From assembly GCA_037132075.1 (NCBI GenBank), contig JBAXPV010000011.1:49263-113262 (forward strand): a stretch of DNA of 64,000 bases, given 5' to 3'. Shown one piece after another: positions 26,537 through 38,500 of this stretch. Each line of letters starts with the position of its first letter. The first letter of the stretch is position 1. Position numbers and translations under genes: made by a program. Origin of the DNA: JBAXPV01 sp037132075 (GTDB lineage Bacteria > Bacteroidota > Bacteroidia > Bacteroidales > CAIXZF01). The notes under the pieces are model-generated. The model was not told where the DNA came from. It saw only the letters and a program-made list of their open reading frames with translations, and ran no database searches.

Positions 26537-29353
26537 TTATTTTTTAGTTTTCGCCGATTTTGCGGCAGGTTTTGCGGCTTTTTTGGGAACGGCTTTTGCC
26601 TTTGCTTTCACGACTTTTACAGCGTTTCCTTCTTTAATGACGGCATGAGCAGCAGCCAGACGTGCGATTGGCACGCGGAAAGGGGAACAGCTGACGTAGT
26701 TAAAGCCCAGTTTGTGACAGAACTCTACTGAAGCGGGCTCACCGCCATGCTCACCGCAGATTCCGATTTTCAGGTCTTTTTTCACGCCACGTCCTTTTTG
26801 AACTGCGATATCCATCAACATTCCTACGCCATCAATGTCGATAGTCTGGAATGGGTCAACAGGAAGTATCTTTTTCTCTATGTATTCAGGGAGAAAACCA
26901 CCAATATCGTCTCTGGAGAAGCCAAAACTCATCTGGGTGAGGTCGTTGGTACCAAAAGAGAAGAATTGAGCCTGTTGGGCAATTTTATCTGCAGTGAGAC
27001 AAGCTCTTGGGATTTCAATCATCGTCCCAACCATATGAGGGATTTCTTTCATCTTGAATTTCGCCAGTACTTCCTGGTAAACCCTGCTGATTATTTCATA
27101 TTGGTCTTTCAATTCATTATCCACGCATGTAACCGGGATCATGATTTCAGGAAGTGGGTTCTTTTTCGCTTTGATGAGCTCGGCAGTAGCTTCGAAGATA
27201 GCACGTACCTGCATTTCAGTGATTTCAGGATAAGTGATTCCAAGACGAACGCCACGATGTCCCATCATTGGGTTAGTCTCGTGGAGGAGGTCAGCCCTGC
27301 GGTTAAATTCTTCAGCAGAGATTTTCAGGCTCTTGGCAATTTTATCACGACCTTCTTTTTGCAGTGGGATGAATTCGTGCAGCGGTGGGTCGAGTGTACG
27401 GATGGTAACAGGGAAGCCGTCCATAGCTTCCATTGTTCCTTTGATGTCAGCTTTCACATGAACAAAAAGTTCGTCGAGGGCAGCGCGACGCTCTTGCTCG
27501 GTGCTGGAGGCGATCATTTTACGAAGCAGGAAGAGAGGCTCTTCAGCATGTTTTCCATAGAACATATGCTCAGTACGGAACAAGCCGATACCTTCCGCGC
27601 CAAAAGCTCTTGCTCTGGCAGCATCTTCAGGAGTGTCTGCGTTGGTGCGAACTTTTAGTTTACGAATTGAGTCACAAAGCTTCATGAAAGCCTGGAAGTC
27701 AGGATTTTCTTCAGCCGCTTTCTTCATTGGGACTTCACCAGCGTAAGCATAACCTTTACTTCCGTTGAGTGAAATAAAGTCACCTTCTTTGAAAACCACA
27801 GTTCCGGCAGTCATTGTTTTCTTCTGGGCATCGATTTTCAGAGTACCTGCGCCAACGATGCAGCATTTCCCCCAACCACGGGCAACGAGTGCGGCATGGC
27901 TGGTCATTCCGCCTCTGGCGGTGAGGATTGCTTCAGCTGAACGCATTCCTTCGATATCTTCAGGATTGGTTTCTTCACGAACCAGAATCACGGTCTTTCC
28001 TTTTTTCGTCCAGGCAACAGCATCGATAGAATTAAAAACGATCTGGCCACAAGCACCACCCGGGCCGGCTGGAAGGCCTTTGGCGAATGGCTTCAGGTTT
28101 TTTTCTTTAGCAGCATCAAGGATAGGATGGAGGAGCTCATCAAGTTGAGAAGGCTCAACACGGATTACAGCCTCTTCTTTGGTGATCAGTTTCTCATTAT
28201 ACATGTCAAGAGCCATCTTCACAGCAGCAGGGCCGTTACGTTTCCCAACACGACACTGGAGCATATAGAGTTTTCCGTCCTGAATGGTAAATTCGATGTC
28301 GAGCATGTTCCTATAGTGTTTTTCAAGGCTGCGCTCAATCTTGTGCAGTTCTTTGTATACCTTTGGCATGGAAGTTTCGAGAGAACTCAGGTGCTCGGTG
28401 TGCTCGCTTTTTCCGATTTCGTTAATCGGATTTGGGGTGCGAATACCGGCAACGACATCTTCTCCCTGGGCATTGGCAAGCCATTCGCCATAGAAATAGT
28501 TTTGTCCGGTTGCAGGGTTACGGGTGAAGGCAACGCCGGTAGCAGAGGTGTCGCCCATGTTACCAAAAACCATAGATTGAACGGTAACTGCAGTACCCCA
28601 TTCGTCAGGAATGCCTTCGAAACGGCGGTAGGCAATAGCGCGACGGCCCATCCAGCTTTGGAATACAGCACCAACAGCACCATACAGTTGCTCCATGGCA
28701 TCTTCAGGGAAGGGTTTGCCAAGAACTTCTTTTACTTTCTTTTTATAAATCTCGATGAGTTTTTTAAGGTCATCAGCGCTCAGGTCTGTGTCAAGAGCAG
28801 CGCCTTTGGCTTTTTTCATCTTTTCCAGTTCATGCTCGAGTTGAACTCTAACGCCTTTGCCTTCTGCAGGCTCTATGCCGGCAGCTTTCTCCATAACGAC
28901 ATCAGAATACATCTGGATCAAACGACGCTGTGAGTCATAGACAAAACGGGCATTACCGCTTTTTTTAATCAGACCTTCGCGGGTCTCATCATTTAAGCCG
29001 ACGTTTAATACAGTTTCCATCATGCCTGGCATCGAACTGCGGGCACCGGAACGTACAGAAAGGAGTAAGGGATTCTTTTTGTCACCAAATTTGGCTCCCA
29101 TCTCTTTTTCAACGAGCTTGAGGGCTGCTTTTAGTTGTCCGTCAAGTTCTTTGGGGTAGTTCTTTTTATTTTTGTAGTAAGCGGTACAAACTTCTGTTGT
29201 AACCGTAAAACCTGCAGGTACCGGCAAACCGATGTTAATCATTTCGGCAAGGTTTGCACCTTTTCCACCGAGTAATTCTTTCATGGTAGCATGACCTTCC
29301 GCTTTACTTCCACCGAAGTAATAAACGTACTTGTTAACTTTTTCTTTGCTCAT
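26537..29353 (-). CDS. ppdK: Pyruvate, phosphate dikinase
   Basis: A 938-residue enzyme that interconverts pyruvate, ATP and Pi with phosphoenolpyruvate, AMP and PPi. The N-terminal ATP-grasp region (starting KYVYYFGGSKAEGHATMKEL), the central swivelling phosphohistidine domain (GGMTSHAALVARGWGKCC) and the C-terminal TIM barrel (GTNDLTQMSFGFSRDD, CGEHGG) are all intact. An odd feature is the last ~30 residues, a Lys/Ala/Pro tail (KAKAKAVPKKAAKPAAK and on) beyond the normal end of the barrel. The gene has its own promoter and terminator. Neighbour pckA acts on the same metabolite. Confidence 0.96.
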   Translation of the reverse strand: MSKEKVNKYVYYFGGSKAEGHATMKELLGGKGANLAEMINIGLPVPAGFTVTTEVCTAYYKNKKNYPKELDGQLKAALKLVEKEMGAKFGDKKNPLLLSVRSGARSSMPGMMETVLNVGLNDETREGLIKKSGNARFVYDSQRRLIQMYSDVVMEKAAGIEPAEGKGVRVQLEHELEKMKKAKGAALDTDLSADDLKKLIEIYKKKVKEVLGKPFPEDAMEQLYGAVGAVFQSWMGRRAIAYRRFEGIPDEWGTAVTVQSMVFGNMGDTSATGVAFTRNPATGQNYFYGEWLANAQGEDVVAGIRTPNPINEIGKSEHTEHLSSLETSMPKVYKELHKIERSLEKHYRNMLDIEFTIQDGKLYMLQCRVGKRNGPAAVKMALDMYNEKLITKEEAVIRVEPSQLDELLHPILDAAKEKNLKPFAKGLPAGPGGACGQIVFNSIDAVAWTKKGKTVILVREETNPEDIEGMRSAEAILTARGGMTSHAALVARGWGKCCIVGAGTLKIDAQKKTMTAGTVVFKEGDFISLNGSKGYAYAGEVPMKKAAEENPDFQAFMKLCDSIRKLKVRTNADTPEDAARARAFGAEGIGLFRTEHMFYGKHAEEPLFLLRKMIASSTEQERRAALDELFVHVKADIKGTMEAMDGFPVTIRTLDPPLHEFIPLQKEGRDKIAKSLKISAEEFNRRADLLHETNPMMGHRGVRLGITYPEITEMQVRAIFEATAELIKAKKNPLPEIMIPVTCVDNELKDQYEIISRVYQEVLAKFKMKEIPHMVGTMIEIPRACLTADKIAQQAQFFSFGTNDLTQMSFGFSRDDIGGFLPEYIEKKILPVDPFQTIDIDGVGMLMDIAVQKGRGVKKDLKIGICGEHGGEPASVEFCHKLGFNYVSCSPFRVPIARLAAAHAVIKEGNAVKVVKAKAKAVPKKAAKPAAKSAKTKK

Positions 29354-29417
29354 CGTTGTAATCTTCTTTAATTCATTAAGTTATGAGTAGTAATCCGATT
29401 GTATTCGAAAAAACGTG

Positions 29418-29445
29418 CAAAGTTACGATTTTCCATTTAGCCAAG
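29418..29445 (-). promoter_or_regulatory. ppdK promoter
   Basis: On the minus strand TAACTTTG (29418-29425) matches TAnnTTTG exactly, with a TTG (29442-29444) 16 bp further upstream. The leader would be about 60 nt. Confidence 0.55.
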
Positions 29446-29519
29446 TCTTTTTTTGCTGATAATTGATTAACAAATCGCTTTAAATGTTAATAATCAGATT
29501 CAGCAGTTTATAAAAAAGG

Positions 29520-29551
29520 AAAAGGCTGCCTCATTTGAGAGACAGCCTTTT
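29520..29551 (-). terminator. Terminator of the 4225-residue protein gene
   Basis: AAAAGGCTG (29520-29528) pairs with CAGCCTTTT (29543-29551), with inner CTC/GAG pairing. It begins 30 bp after the stop codon and is followed on the minus strand by TTTTTTA. It closely resembles the terminator of the paralogous gene at 58294-58326. Confidence 0.85.
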
Positions 29552-29581
29552 CTTTTTATCAATTGATTTTTTGAATCAATA

Positions 29582-32500
29582 TTATCGGGTGATGATCATT
29601 TTCTTTGTGCGCTGAATCGTTTGATTCTTACTCACAAAGTCGAATCGGTAGTAATACATTCCTTGTGCAAGGGAAGTGCCATTGAAGTCAATGGTAGTCA
29701 GTGAACTCTCAACACTTAGGCCCTCTGCAACAACAGCAACTTTTTCTCCCGCGGCGTTAAACAAGGTGATTGTTACCTTTCCGTTTTCAGGTGTGATAAA
29801 GTTGAAAGAAGTGCGATCCTGTAAAGGATTTGGAGTGTTCTCGAGAAGGCTGATATCATTCGATAGCATTTTAGCAGTTAATACTGGCATGCTAATCATG
29901 ACATTGTGGAATACCTGGCCATAATTATCTGCTAATTGACAGTCACCCTCCAGTTCAAACCTTATGTTTTGCAGATTTGCATCAGCATCATTCAGTTTTA
30001 CGATGATTTTAAAGAGGGGTTCGCCTGCCTTACAGCTTAATGGAGATAAGGAATACCATCCGATTTTCAATTGTCCATCCTGAGTCTTGAAAGCCAGGTT
30101 TTCCTGATTCTCAGCAATTGTGATGCCTTGGATCTCCATTTTATCAGATGGGTAATTCATAATCAGAGAAATAGCACCTGCCTGGATGTTTTGTCCTGCC
30201 ATTACAGGGAATTCAAAGGTGTTGTCCTTTTCAACCTCTAATGTTCCAGATGTTTCCAGCTGAACGTCGGGTGTTATTCTAATTGACGGATTAAAGCTGC
30301 CATTTACATCCCCGAAACAAACACTGGTGAAGTCGCGGGTGATGTTGTTGTTGGTAACAACGATCATCGCTGAATCGAAAACCCAATCACCGGAAGGGAA
30401 ACTTGATATTATTCCGACAGATCTGTACGTTGCCATACGGGCATCTGCTGAATTAATATAATTAGATTTGTTTACATCTGCAGCAGTCAAATAAATACCG
30501 CTAAGGGTAAGTACATGAGCGAAGTGTCTTTGGATAATAATCGCATCAATTGAGTTTACACCGCCCCAGGAATGGGTTGAGGTAGCCTTGATTTTATACG
30601 TGCCTGGTAATACGCCACTAATAGAATAATTACCCAGGTTGTTACTTGCTCCTGTATAAATTACATTGTTATTAACAGACAGTGTAATTTGAACGTTAGA
30701 AAGGTGGGTGTGCGCTGTGTTTGCATACTGAACATGACCTGATACCACAACTCCATTGGGTAAAATAGTCATTGTAATGGTATTTGAAATAGCTGGACTA
30801 ACTGCATCACAAGGAGCATCTGAAACCATCTCAACGTGAATCTGATCTCCGTTGGTGGGTGCAAATGCATAAGTAGCACTGCTGGTTCCAACGGCAACAT
30901 TGTTGTTATACCATTGATAAACCGGGGTAGTTCCACCGTTGGTCGGTGTTGCAGTGAAAGTCACAAGGCTGTCCTGGTATTCAGGGTTTGCACTCGCAGC
31001 AATACTGACTGAAGGTAGTAATATAGGGTTTACGTCAGTAGTAATGGTGTTTGATGCCTTGATGCTGCCAACACTGCATGGGTAACCGGAAGTCATCTCA
31101 ACAAAAACAAGATCTCCATCAGTCGGGACAAAGCTATATGTCGGGCTGTCTGTTCCAACAGCCACATTGTTTTTAAACCACTGATAGAAAGGAAGTGTTC
31201 CTCCATTCGTAGGCATCGCCGTAAAAGTCATCGTGCTCCCATCGCAAACAGGATTGGCATTGACAACAATGAAAACGGTGGAAGGCAGATTTGGAAGGAC
31301 ATTTATTGTAATAGAATTCGAGTTAGCCGGACTGTTGGTAACACATGAAGCATTCGATGTCATCATAAGCTTGAATTGATCTCCGTTTACCGGAACACAA
31401 GTGTATGCTGAACTGTTGGTTCCAGTGGGTATATTATTGCGATACCACTGATACAAGGGTGAAGTACCTCCATTAACCGGGCTTGCCGTAAATGTTACGC
31501 TCTCACCTGAACAGCTTGTTGTCGTACTTGCGGCGATACTTACTGCTGCAACTGCAGATGTGCTCATTGACATTGTAATTGTATTCGACGTAGCAGGGCT
31601 ACCCGTTGCACAACCGGCGTTAGAAGCCATCATTACATAAACCTGATCGCCATTGACGGGAATACAAGTATAGGTCGGACTGCTGCTGTTTACCGTAGTC
31701 CCATTTTTAAACCACTGGTAAGTGGGCATATTGCCACCGTTTACTGGAGAAGCTGTGAAAGTCACTGCAGAACCTGAACACACTGGATTAGCAGACACTG
31801 ACAGGCTGACACTGGCAATTAATGTTGTGCTGACCGACATGTTTACGGTATTTGAAGTTGCCGGGCTACCACTAATGCAGGAAGCATTTGATGTCATTAC
31901 AACATTGATATGATCCCCATTTACTGGCGCATAGCTATACGTAGCGCTGTTAGTGCCAACTGGAGATCCGTTTTTATACCACTGATAAACTGGTAATGTT
32001 CCGCCATTGGTTGGAGTTGCTGAAAAGCTTACGATTGTCGATGAACATACTGGATTTTCACTGGCAAGAATTGCAACACCCGCATTCAGGACTGGATTCA
32101 CCACCATCGTTATGGTATTTGAATTAGCCAGACTAGTGACAACACAATTAGCATCTGATGTCATCTGCACAGATACTACATCACCATTGGCAGGAGTATA
32201 ACTGAACGAGTTACTGTTAGTGCCAACTGCAACATTGTTTTTGTACCATTGGTATGTTGGGTTTGTTCCGCCATTGGTTGCTGTTGCTGTGCAAGTCACG
32301 CTTGACCCTGCACAAATAGGGTTGCCGCTACTGACAATACTGACACTTACCGGAACAGGAGCATTGACCGTCATTGAAATTGAATTCGAACTGGCAGGAC
32401 TGCCACTGACACAACTTGCATTGGAAGTCATAACTAGATGAACCTCGTCACCATTTACAGGGATTATGCTAAGGGATGAATTGTTTGTTCCAGCAACCAC

Positions 32501-35500
32501 GTTGTTAACGTACCACTGATAAGATGGGGTACTTCCTCCATTTACAGGAGTGGCAGTATAAGTTACCGATGTACCTGCACAAACCGGGTTTGCACTTTCT
32601 GTAATGCTTACACTTGCGGTGAGATTTGGATTGACAAGCATCGTCATGATGCTTGAATTTGCCGGGCTACCGCTAACGCAATTTGCATTAGAGGTCATAA
32701 CAACATTTACCTGGTCACCATCAAGAGGGGTGCAGCTATAGCTTGAGCTGTTAGTGCCAACGGCAACACTGTTTTTAAACCACTGATAAACTGGTGTTCC
32801 ACCATTAACCGGTGTTGCTGTTAGAGTGACACTGGTTCCGGTACAAGACGGATTTGAGCTGGCAGCAATGCTAACGCTTGCAGCTAAGACAGGATTGACT
32901 GCCATCGTGAGAATGTTTGAATTCACGAGGCTTGAACTAACGCAACTTGCAGAAGAAGCCATGGTAACAGAAATATGGTCACCGTTTAAAGGGACGCAGC
33001 TGTAAGTTGCACTGTTAGTGCCTACCATCAGGTTGTTTTTATACCATTGGTAGACAGGGCTTGTGCCACCATTGCTTGGTGAAGCAGTAAAAGTAATACT
33101 GGTTCCTGCACAAACATTCTGGTCAGAAGCACTTACGATGACGACGGCATTGATTACCGGATTTACAGTCATCGCAATGTTGTTTGAGGTGGCCGGACTA
33201 TTTGTGGCGCAACCTGCATTGGAAGTCATCACAACATGAATTACATCGCCATTTACAGGAACATAGGTATAGGTGCTGCTGTTTGTGCCAACAACCAAAG
33301 TGTTTTTAAACCACTGGTATATTGGTGCAGTACCTCCGTTAGTTGGAACCGCAGTTAGCGTGACGTTAGATCCGGTGCAAACTGGATTGTTATTTGCATT
33401 GATGCCAACGCTGGCAGGCAAACTTGTGTTAACGCCCATCGTGATGGTATTTGAGGTAGCAGGACTTCCTGATCCACAAAGTGCATTTGAAGTCATAACC
33501 ACATAAACCTGGTCACCATTGGCAGGGATGAAGTTGTATGTAGCGCTGTTGGTGCCAACGGCTGTACTGTTAAGATACCACTGATATCCTGTAACTGTTC
33601 CTTCGTTCACCGCTAGTGCACTTACTGTCACTGAACTTCCGGTACAAACAGGGTTTGAGCTGGCTGTAATGCTAACACTGGCTGGTAGGAGTGGGTTTAC
33701 GGTCATCGTCACAGCATTTGAGGTAGCAGGATTGCTGCTTGCACAGGTGGCATTGGAAGTCATCACTACATTGATCACATCGCTATTCAAAGGAGTACAA
33801 CTATATGTTGAACTATTACTACCTACGGCAACAGTGTTTTTGTACCACTGATATACTGGTGCAGTTCCAGCGTTAATTGGTGTTGTCGTAAAGCTAACAC
33901 TGGTGCCGGCACAAACAGGGTTCGTTAAAGTGCTGATACTAACACTGGCAGCCAGGAGTGGGTTGACGATCATCGTAATTGTATTCGAACTTGCGGGGTT
34001 GCCACTTGAGCAGCTCACATTCGAGGTCAACACTACTTTTACTTGGTCTCCGTTAAGAGGAACATAGCTATAAGTTGCGCTATTTGTTCCGATAGCAAGG
34101 TTGTTTTTATACCATTGATAAACAGGTGCTGTACCTGCATTTGCTGGGGTCGCAGTGTAAGTTACACTGGTTCCGGCACAAACAGTATTACTGGCTGAAA
34201 TGCTAACACTTACTGGTAATAGAGGATTAACAATCATGCTTACAGTATTTGAGCTTGCAGGATTCCCGCTAGTACAAGGCGCATTAGAAGTCATCACTAC
34301 GTAAACCTGATCTCCATTTGCCGGAGCAGAGGAATAAGTTGCACTGTTTGTCCCTACCATCGCGCTGTTTTTGTACCATTGGTAAGATGGAGCGGCACCA
34401 CCATAAGTAGGAGTTGCTGTATAAGTTACACTTGTTCCAGCGCAAACTGAATTGGCACTGGGGCTAATGCTTACACTAACAGGCAAAATGAAGTTAACTG
34501 ACATCATTATTGTATTCGATGTAACCGGACTACCAGAAACACAAGTAGCATTTGAAGTCACTACAACGTATACAAGATCACCATTGGAAGGGTTAAAGCT
34601 ATAGGAGGCTGAATTACTACCTGTAATTATTGAATTTTTATACCACTGATAAACAGGAGCAGTTCCCCCGTTGACAACTGTCGCAGTGAAAGAAACGCTG
34701 GAACCACTACAAACTGGATTCGCATTTACGCTGATACTGGCGCTTGCAGGAAGCAAGGGGTTAACAATCATGGAGATATTGTTCGAGTTTACCGGGCTGC
34801 TTGATGCACAAGTTGCACTGGAGGTCATACTTAAAGAAATAATATCTCCATTGACTGGGACATAACTATAGGTAGCGCTGTTAGTTCCGACAGCCACTGA
34901 ATTCTTATACCATTGGGAAACTGGAGTCGTGCCACCATTAACCGGGCTTGCCGTAAAAGTCACGCTGGTTCCGCTGCAAATAGCGTTTGTGCTTGCAGTA
35001 ATACTCACGCTAACTGTCAGGTTGTTGTTTATTGATATAGTAATAGTATTTGATGTTGCCGGGCTTCCTGTTCCACAAACTACAGTCGAAGTCATCACGA
35101 CATAAATCTGGTCACCATTAAATGGAACACAACTATAAGTTGCACTGTTTGTTCCGACAGCCACGTTGTTTTTGTACCATTGGTATCCAGGGGTGCCACC
35201 ATTAACAGGGCTTGCTGTAAAAGTCACAGAAGTTCCGCTGCAAACAGGATTTGCATTGGCAGCAACGCTTACACTTGCAGTCAACAATGGATTAACCGAC
35301 ATCATAAGCGTGTTCGAAGTTGCAGGGCTGTCATTAATGCAAGCTACGCTTGAGGTCATCACTACATAGACCTGATCATTATTGACAGGAGTAAATAGGT
35401 AAGTTGCTGCATTTGTTCCAACAGCAACATTATTTTTATACCACTGATACGTTGGTGTGCCTCCGTTTACAGGTGTAGCGGTCACTGTCACAGGCGTGCC

Positions 35501-38500
35501 TGCACATACAGGGCTCGCACTGGGTGAAATTGTGACACTGGCGATTAGGACCGGGTAGACCGACTCAGTGACTGTATTTGAGGTCGCAGGACTGCCGCTA
35601 ACGCAACTGGCATTAGAAGTCATGACGACATAAAACTGGTCTCCATTTGATGGTGTATAATCGAATGTAGCAATGCCTGTTCCAACAGCAAGGCCATTTT
35701 TATACCACTGGTAAGCGGGAGTTCCGCCATTGACTGATGTTGCTGTATAGGTCACCATTGCTCCTGCACAAATTGGGTTGGCACTTGGACTAACACTAAC
35801 ACTTGCCGTCAGTAAAGGGTTAACGGTCATGGTGACTGTATTTGAAGTAGCCGGGCTGGCAGTCACGCAGCTAGCGTTTGAGGTCATCACGACATCGATT
35901 TGATCCCCGTTGACAGGTGTGAAAATGTAAGTTGCTGCATTTGTTCCAACAGCAACAGTATTTTTATACCACTGGTAAGATGGCGTGCCTCCGTTTGCAG
36001 GTGTCGCGGTAAATGTCACAGAAGTGCCTGCACATACAGGATTCGTGGCTGTGGCAATACTCACACTGGCAGTCAGGATTGGGTTGACAGTCATAGTGAT
36101 CGTGTTTGAAATAGCCGGGCTGGCTGTTACGCATGTTGTGTTTGAGGTCATAACCACATCGATCTGATCCCCATTGACAGGCGTAAAAATGTAAGTAGCC
36201 GCATTTGTTCCAACAGCAACTGTATTTTTATACCACTGATAACTTGGAGTGCCTCCGTTTACAGGAGTAGCAGTAACTGTCACAGACGTGCCTGCACATA
36301 CAGGATTTGTAGCTGTGGCAATACTAACACTTGCAGTCAGTAAAGGATTGACGGTAATCTGGATTGAATTTGATGTTGCCGGACTTCCGGCTTCGCAGGT
36401 AGCGTCAGAGGTCATCACGACATGAACCTGGTCACCATTAGCGGGAATACATGAATAGGAGGGAGAATTTGTTCCTACCGTAACATTGTTTTTATACCAC
36501 TGATATACTGGCGTTCCACCATTTACTGGTGTTGCTGTAAATGTCACGGAAATTCCGTCACAAACGCTAGATGCGCTGGCGGCAATACTAACGCTGGCAA
36601 TAAGTAAAGGATTGACGGTCACAGTGACAGAATTCGATGTCGCAGGGCTTCCTGTTTCACAAGCAGCGCTTGATGTCATGACTACATGGACCTGGTCCCC
36701 ATTTAGCGGAACAAAAGTGTAGGTCGGAGAATTCGTTCCAACCGTAGCATTGTTTTTGTACCACTGATAAGCAGGCGTTCCACCCGTAACAGGAGTTGCT
36801 GTGAAGGTTACAGAGGTTCCTGCGCATACAGTACTTGTGGTGGGTGCAATACTTACACTTGCTGTTATTAAAGCGTTTACACCCATAGTCACTGAGTTTG
36901 ATGTTGCCGGGCTTCCTGTTTGACATAAAGCATTAGAAGTCATGATCACATGCATTTCATCTCCATTCGCAGGAGTAAATGAATAGGTTGTCGCGTCTGT
37001 TCCTACAGTAACATTGTTTAGATACCACTGAAAAGTTGGTGTTCCGCCATTCACCGGGATTGCGGTAAATGTCACGGAAGTCCCGGGACAAACAGGGTTT
37101 GAGGGAGTGGAAATACTAACACTTGATGTCAATACAGGATTGACAGTCATGCTTACCACATTTGAAGTGGCAGGCGTGTTCGAAGCACAGGTGGCTGTGG
37201 ATGTCATGACCACATCAATTTGGTCATTGTTGTCAGGTGTGCAGGAATAAGTAGCTGAATAATAACCTGTAGTCAGGCCATTTTTATACCAATGATAGCT
37301 TGGTGTTCCTCCATTGACAGGCGTGGCAGTAAAACTCACAGAAGTTCCGGCACAAACCGAATTTGCTGAAGAGGAAATGGTCACGCTGGCTGCAACAGAA
37401 GTATTGACTACCAGGGTAGCAGCGTTTGAATTTACAGAAGGGGTACATGTTCCGGAAACTACACAATGGTATTGGTAGCCTGACATAGAAGCCGCCAGGT
37501 TGGTAAGAACTAGGTTTGCTGTTGTAGCCCCGGTATAAACGCCGGTATTGCTGATGTTTGCAAATCCTGATCCTGTGTTGGCCTGCCATTGGTAGGTGAG
37601 GCCCGTCCCAGTTGCACTAACACTAAAGCTGGTGTTGGTACCTGAGCACTTAGTTGAATTAGAAGGATGCGTAACAATAGAAGGTGCTGTATTCACTGTT
37701 AAAGCGGCAAGACCGTCTGTTTGAGCATTTCCGCAGCTGCCTGTCAAAAGACAACGATACAAATATCCGTTATAGCTATAGGTAACTCCAGTGATGCTAA
37801 GAGTCGCTGTTCCTGCACCGGAATAAACGCCTCCATTGGTAACATTTGCCCAGGCATTGGTATAAACCTGCCATTGATACGCAGTAATTGCTCCGGCAGC
37901 TACAACGCTGAAGCTTGCATTTCCTCCTGAGCAAACAGTTTGATTTCCTGCTTGTGTAGTAATAGTGACTGCGCTGTTTACGGTAAGTGTTGCTGCATCA
38001 GAGCTAAGTTGAGGTGTGCAGAAACCTGCGACTACACAGCGGTATTGTCTTCCTGACAATGAACTGCCAGGGTTTGTGATAGCAAGACTTGCCGTTAAGG
38101 CACCGCTATAAACGCCACCATTCGATAAGTTATTCCAACTGCTTGTATATTCCTGCCATTGATAGTTAATTCCTGTGCCGGCAGCTGTAATAGCGAAGGT
38201 GGCGGTACCGGCATTGGCACAAACTACCTGATTCACGGCTTGTGCTGAGATTGAGGGAGCTGTATTTACAACAAGCATGGCAGAATTGGTGGTAACAGAT
38301 GGCGTACACGTGCCACTGATAACACAATGGTAATTGGTTCCGTTCATTCCGGCAGTTGTGCCGGTGAGGGTAAGCGTTGCAGAAGTTACTCCGCTGTAGA
38401 CACTTGAGTTCGTGATATTACTAAAGCCGGATCCGGTACTGAGCTGCCATTGGTAAGTAGGATTTGCCCCGGTGACAACCACAACATAGCTTGCATTGTT

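Noticed and set aside
26747..27658. 303-codon plus-strand reading frame opposite ppdK, and a 268-codon one at 28127-28933
   Set aside because: Both are mirror frames of a highly conserved enzyme. Their translations are rich in F, H, S and C with no domain or start context, while ppdK is intact on the other strand.
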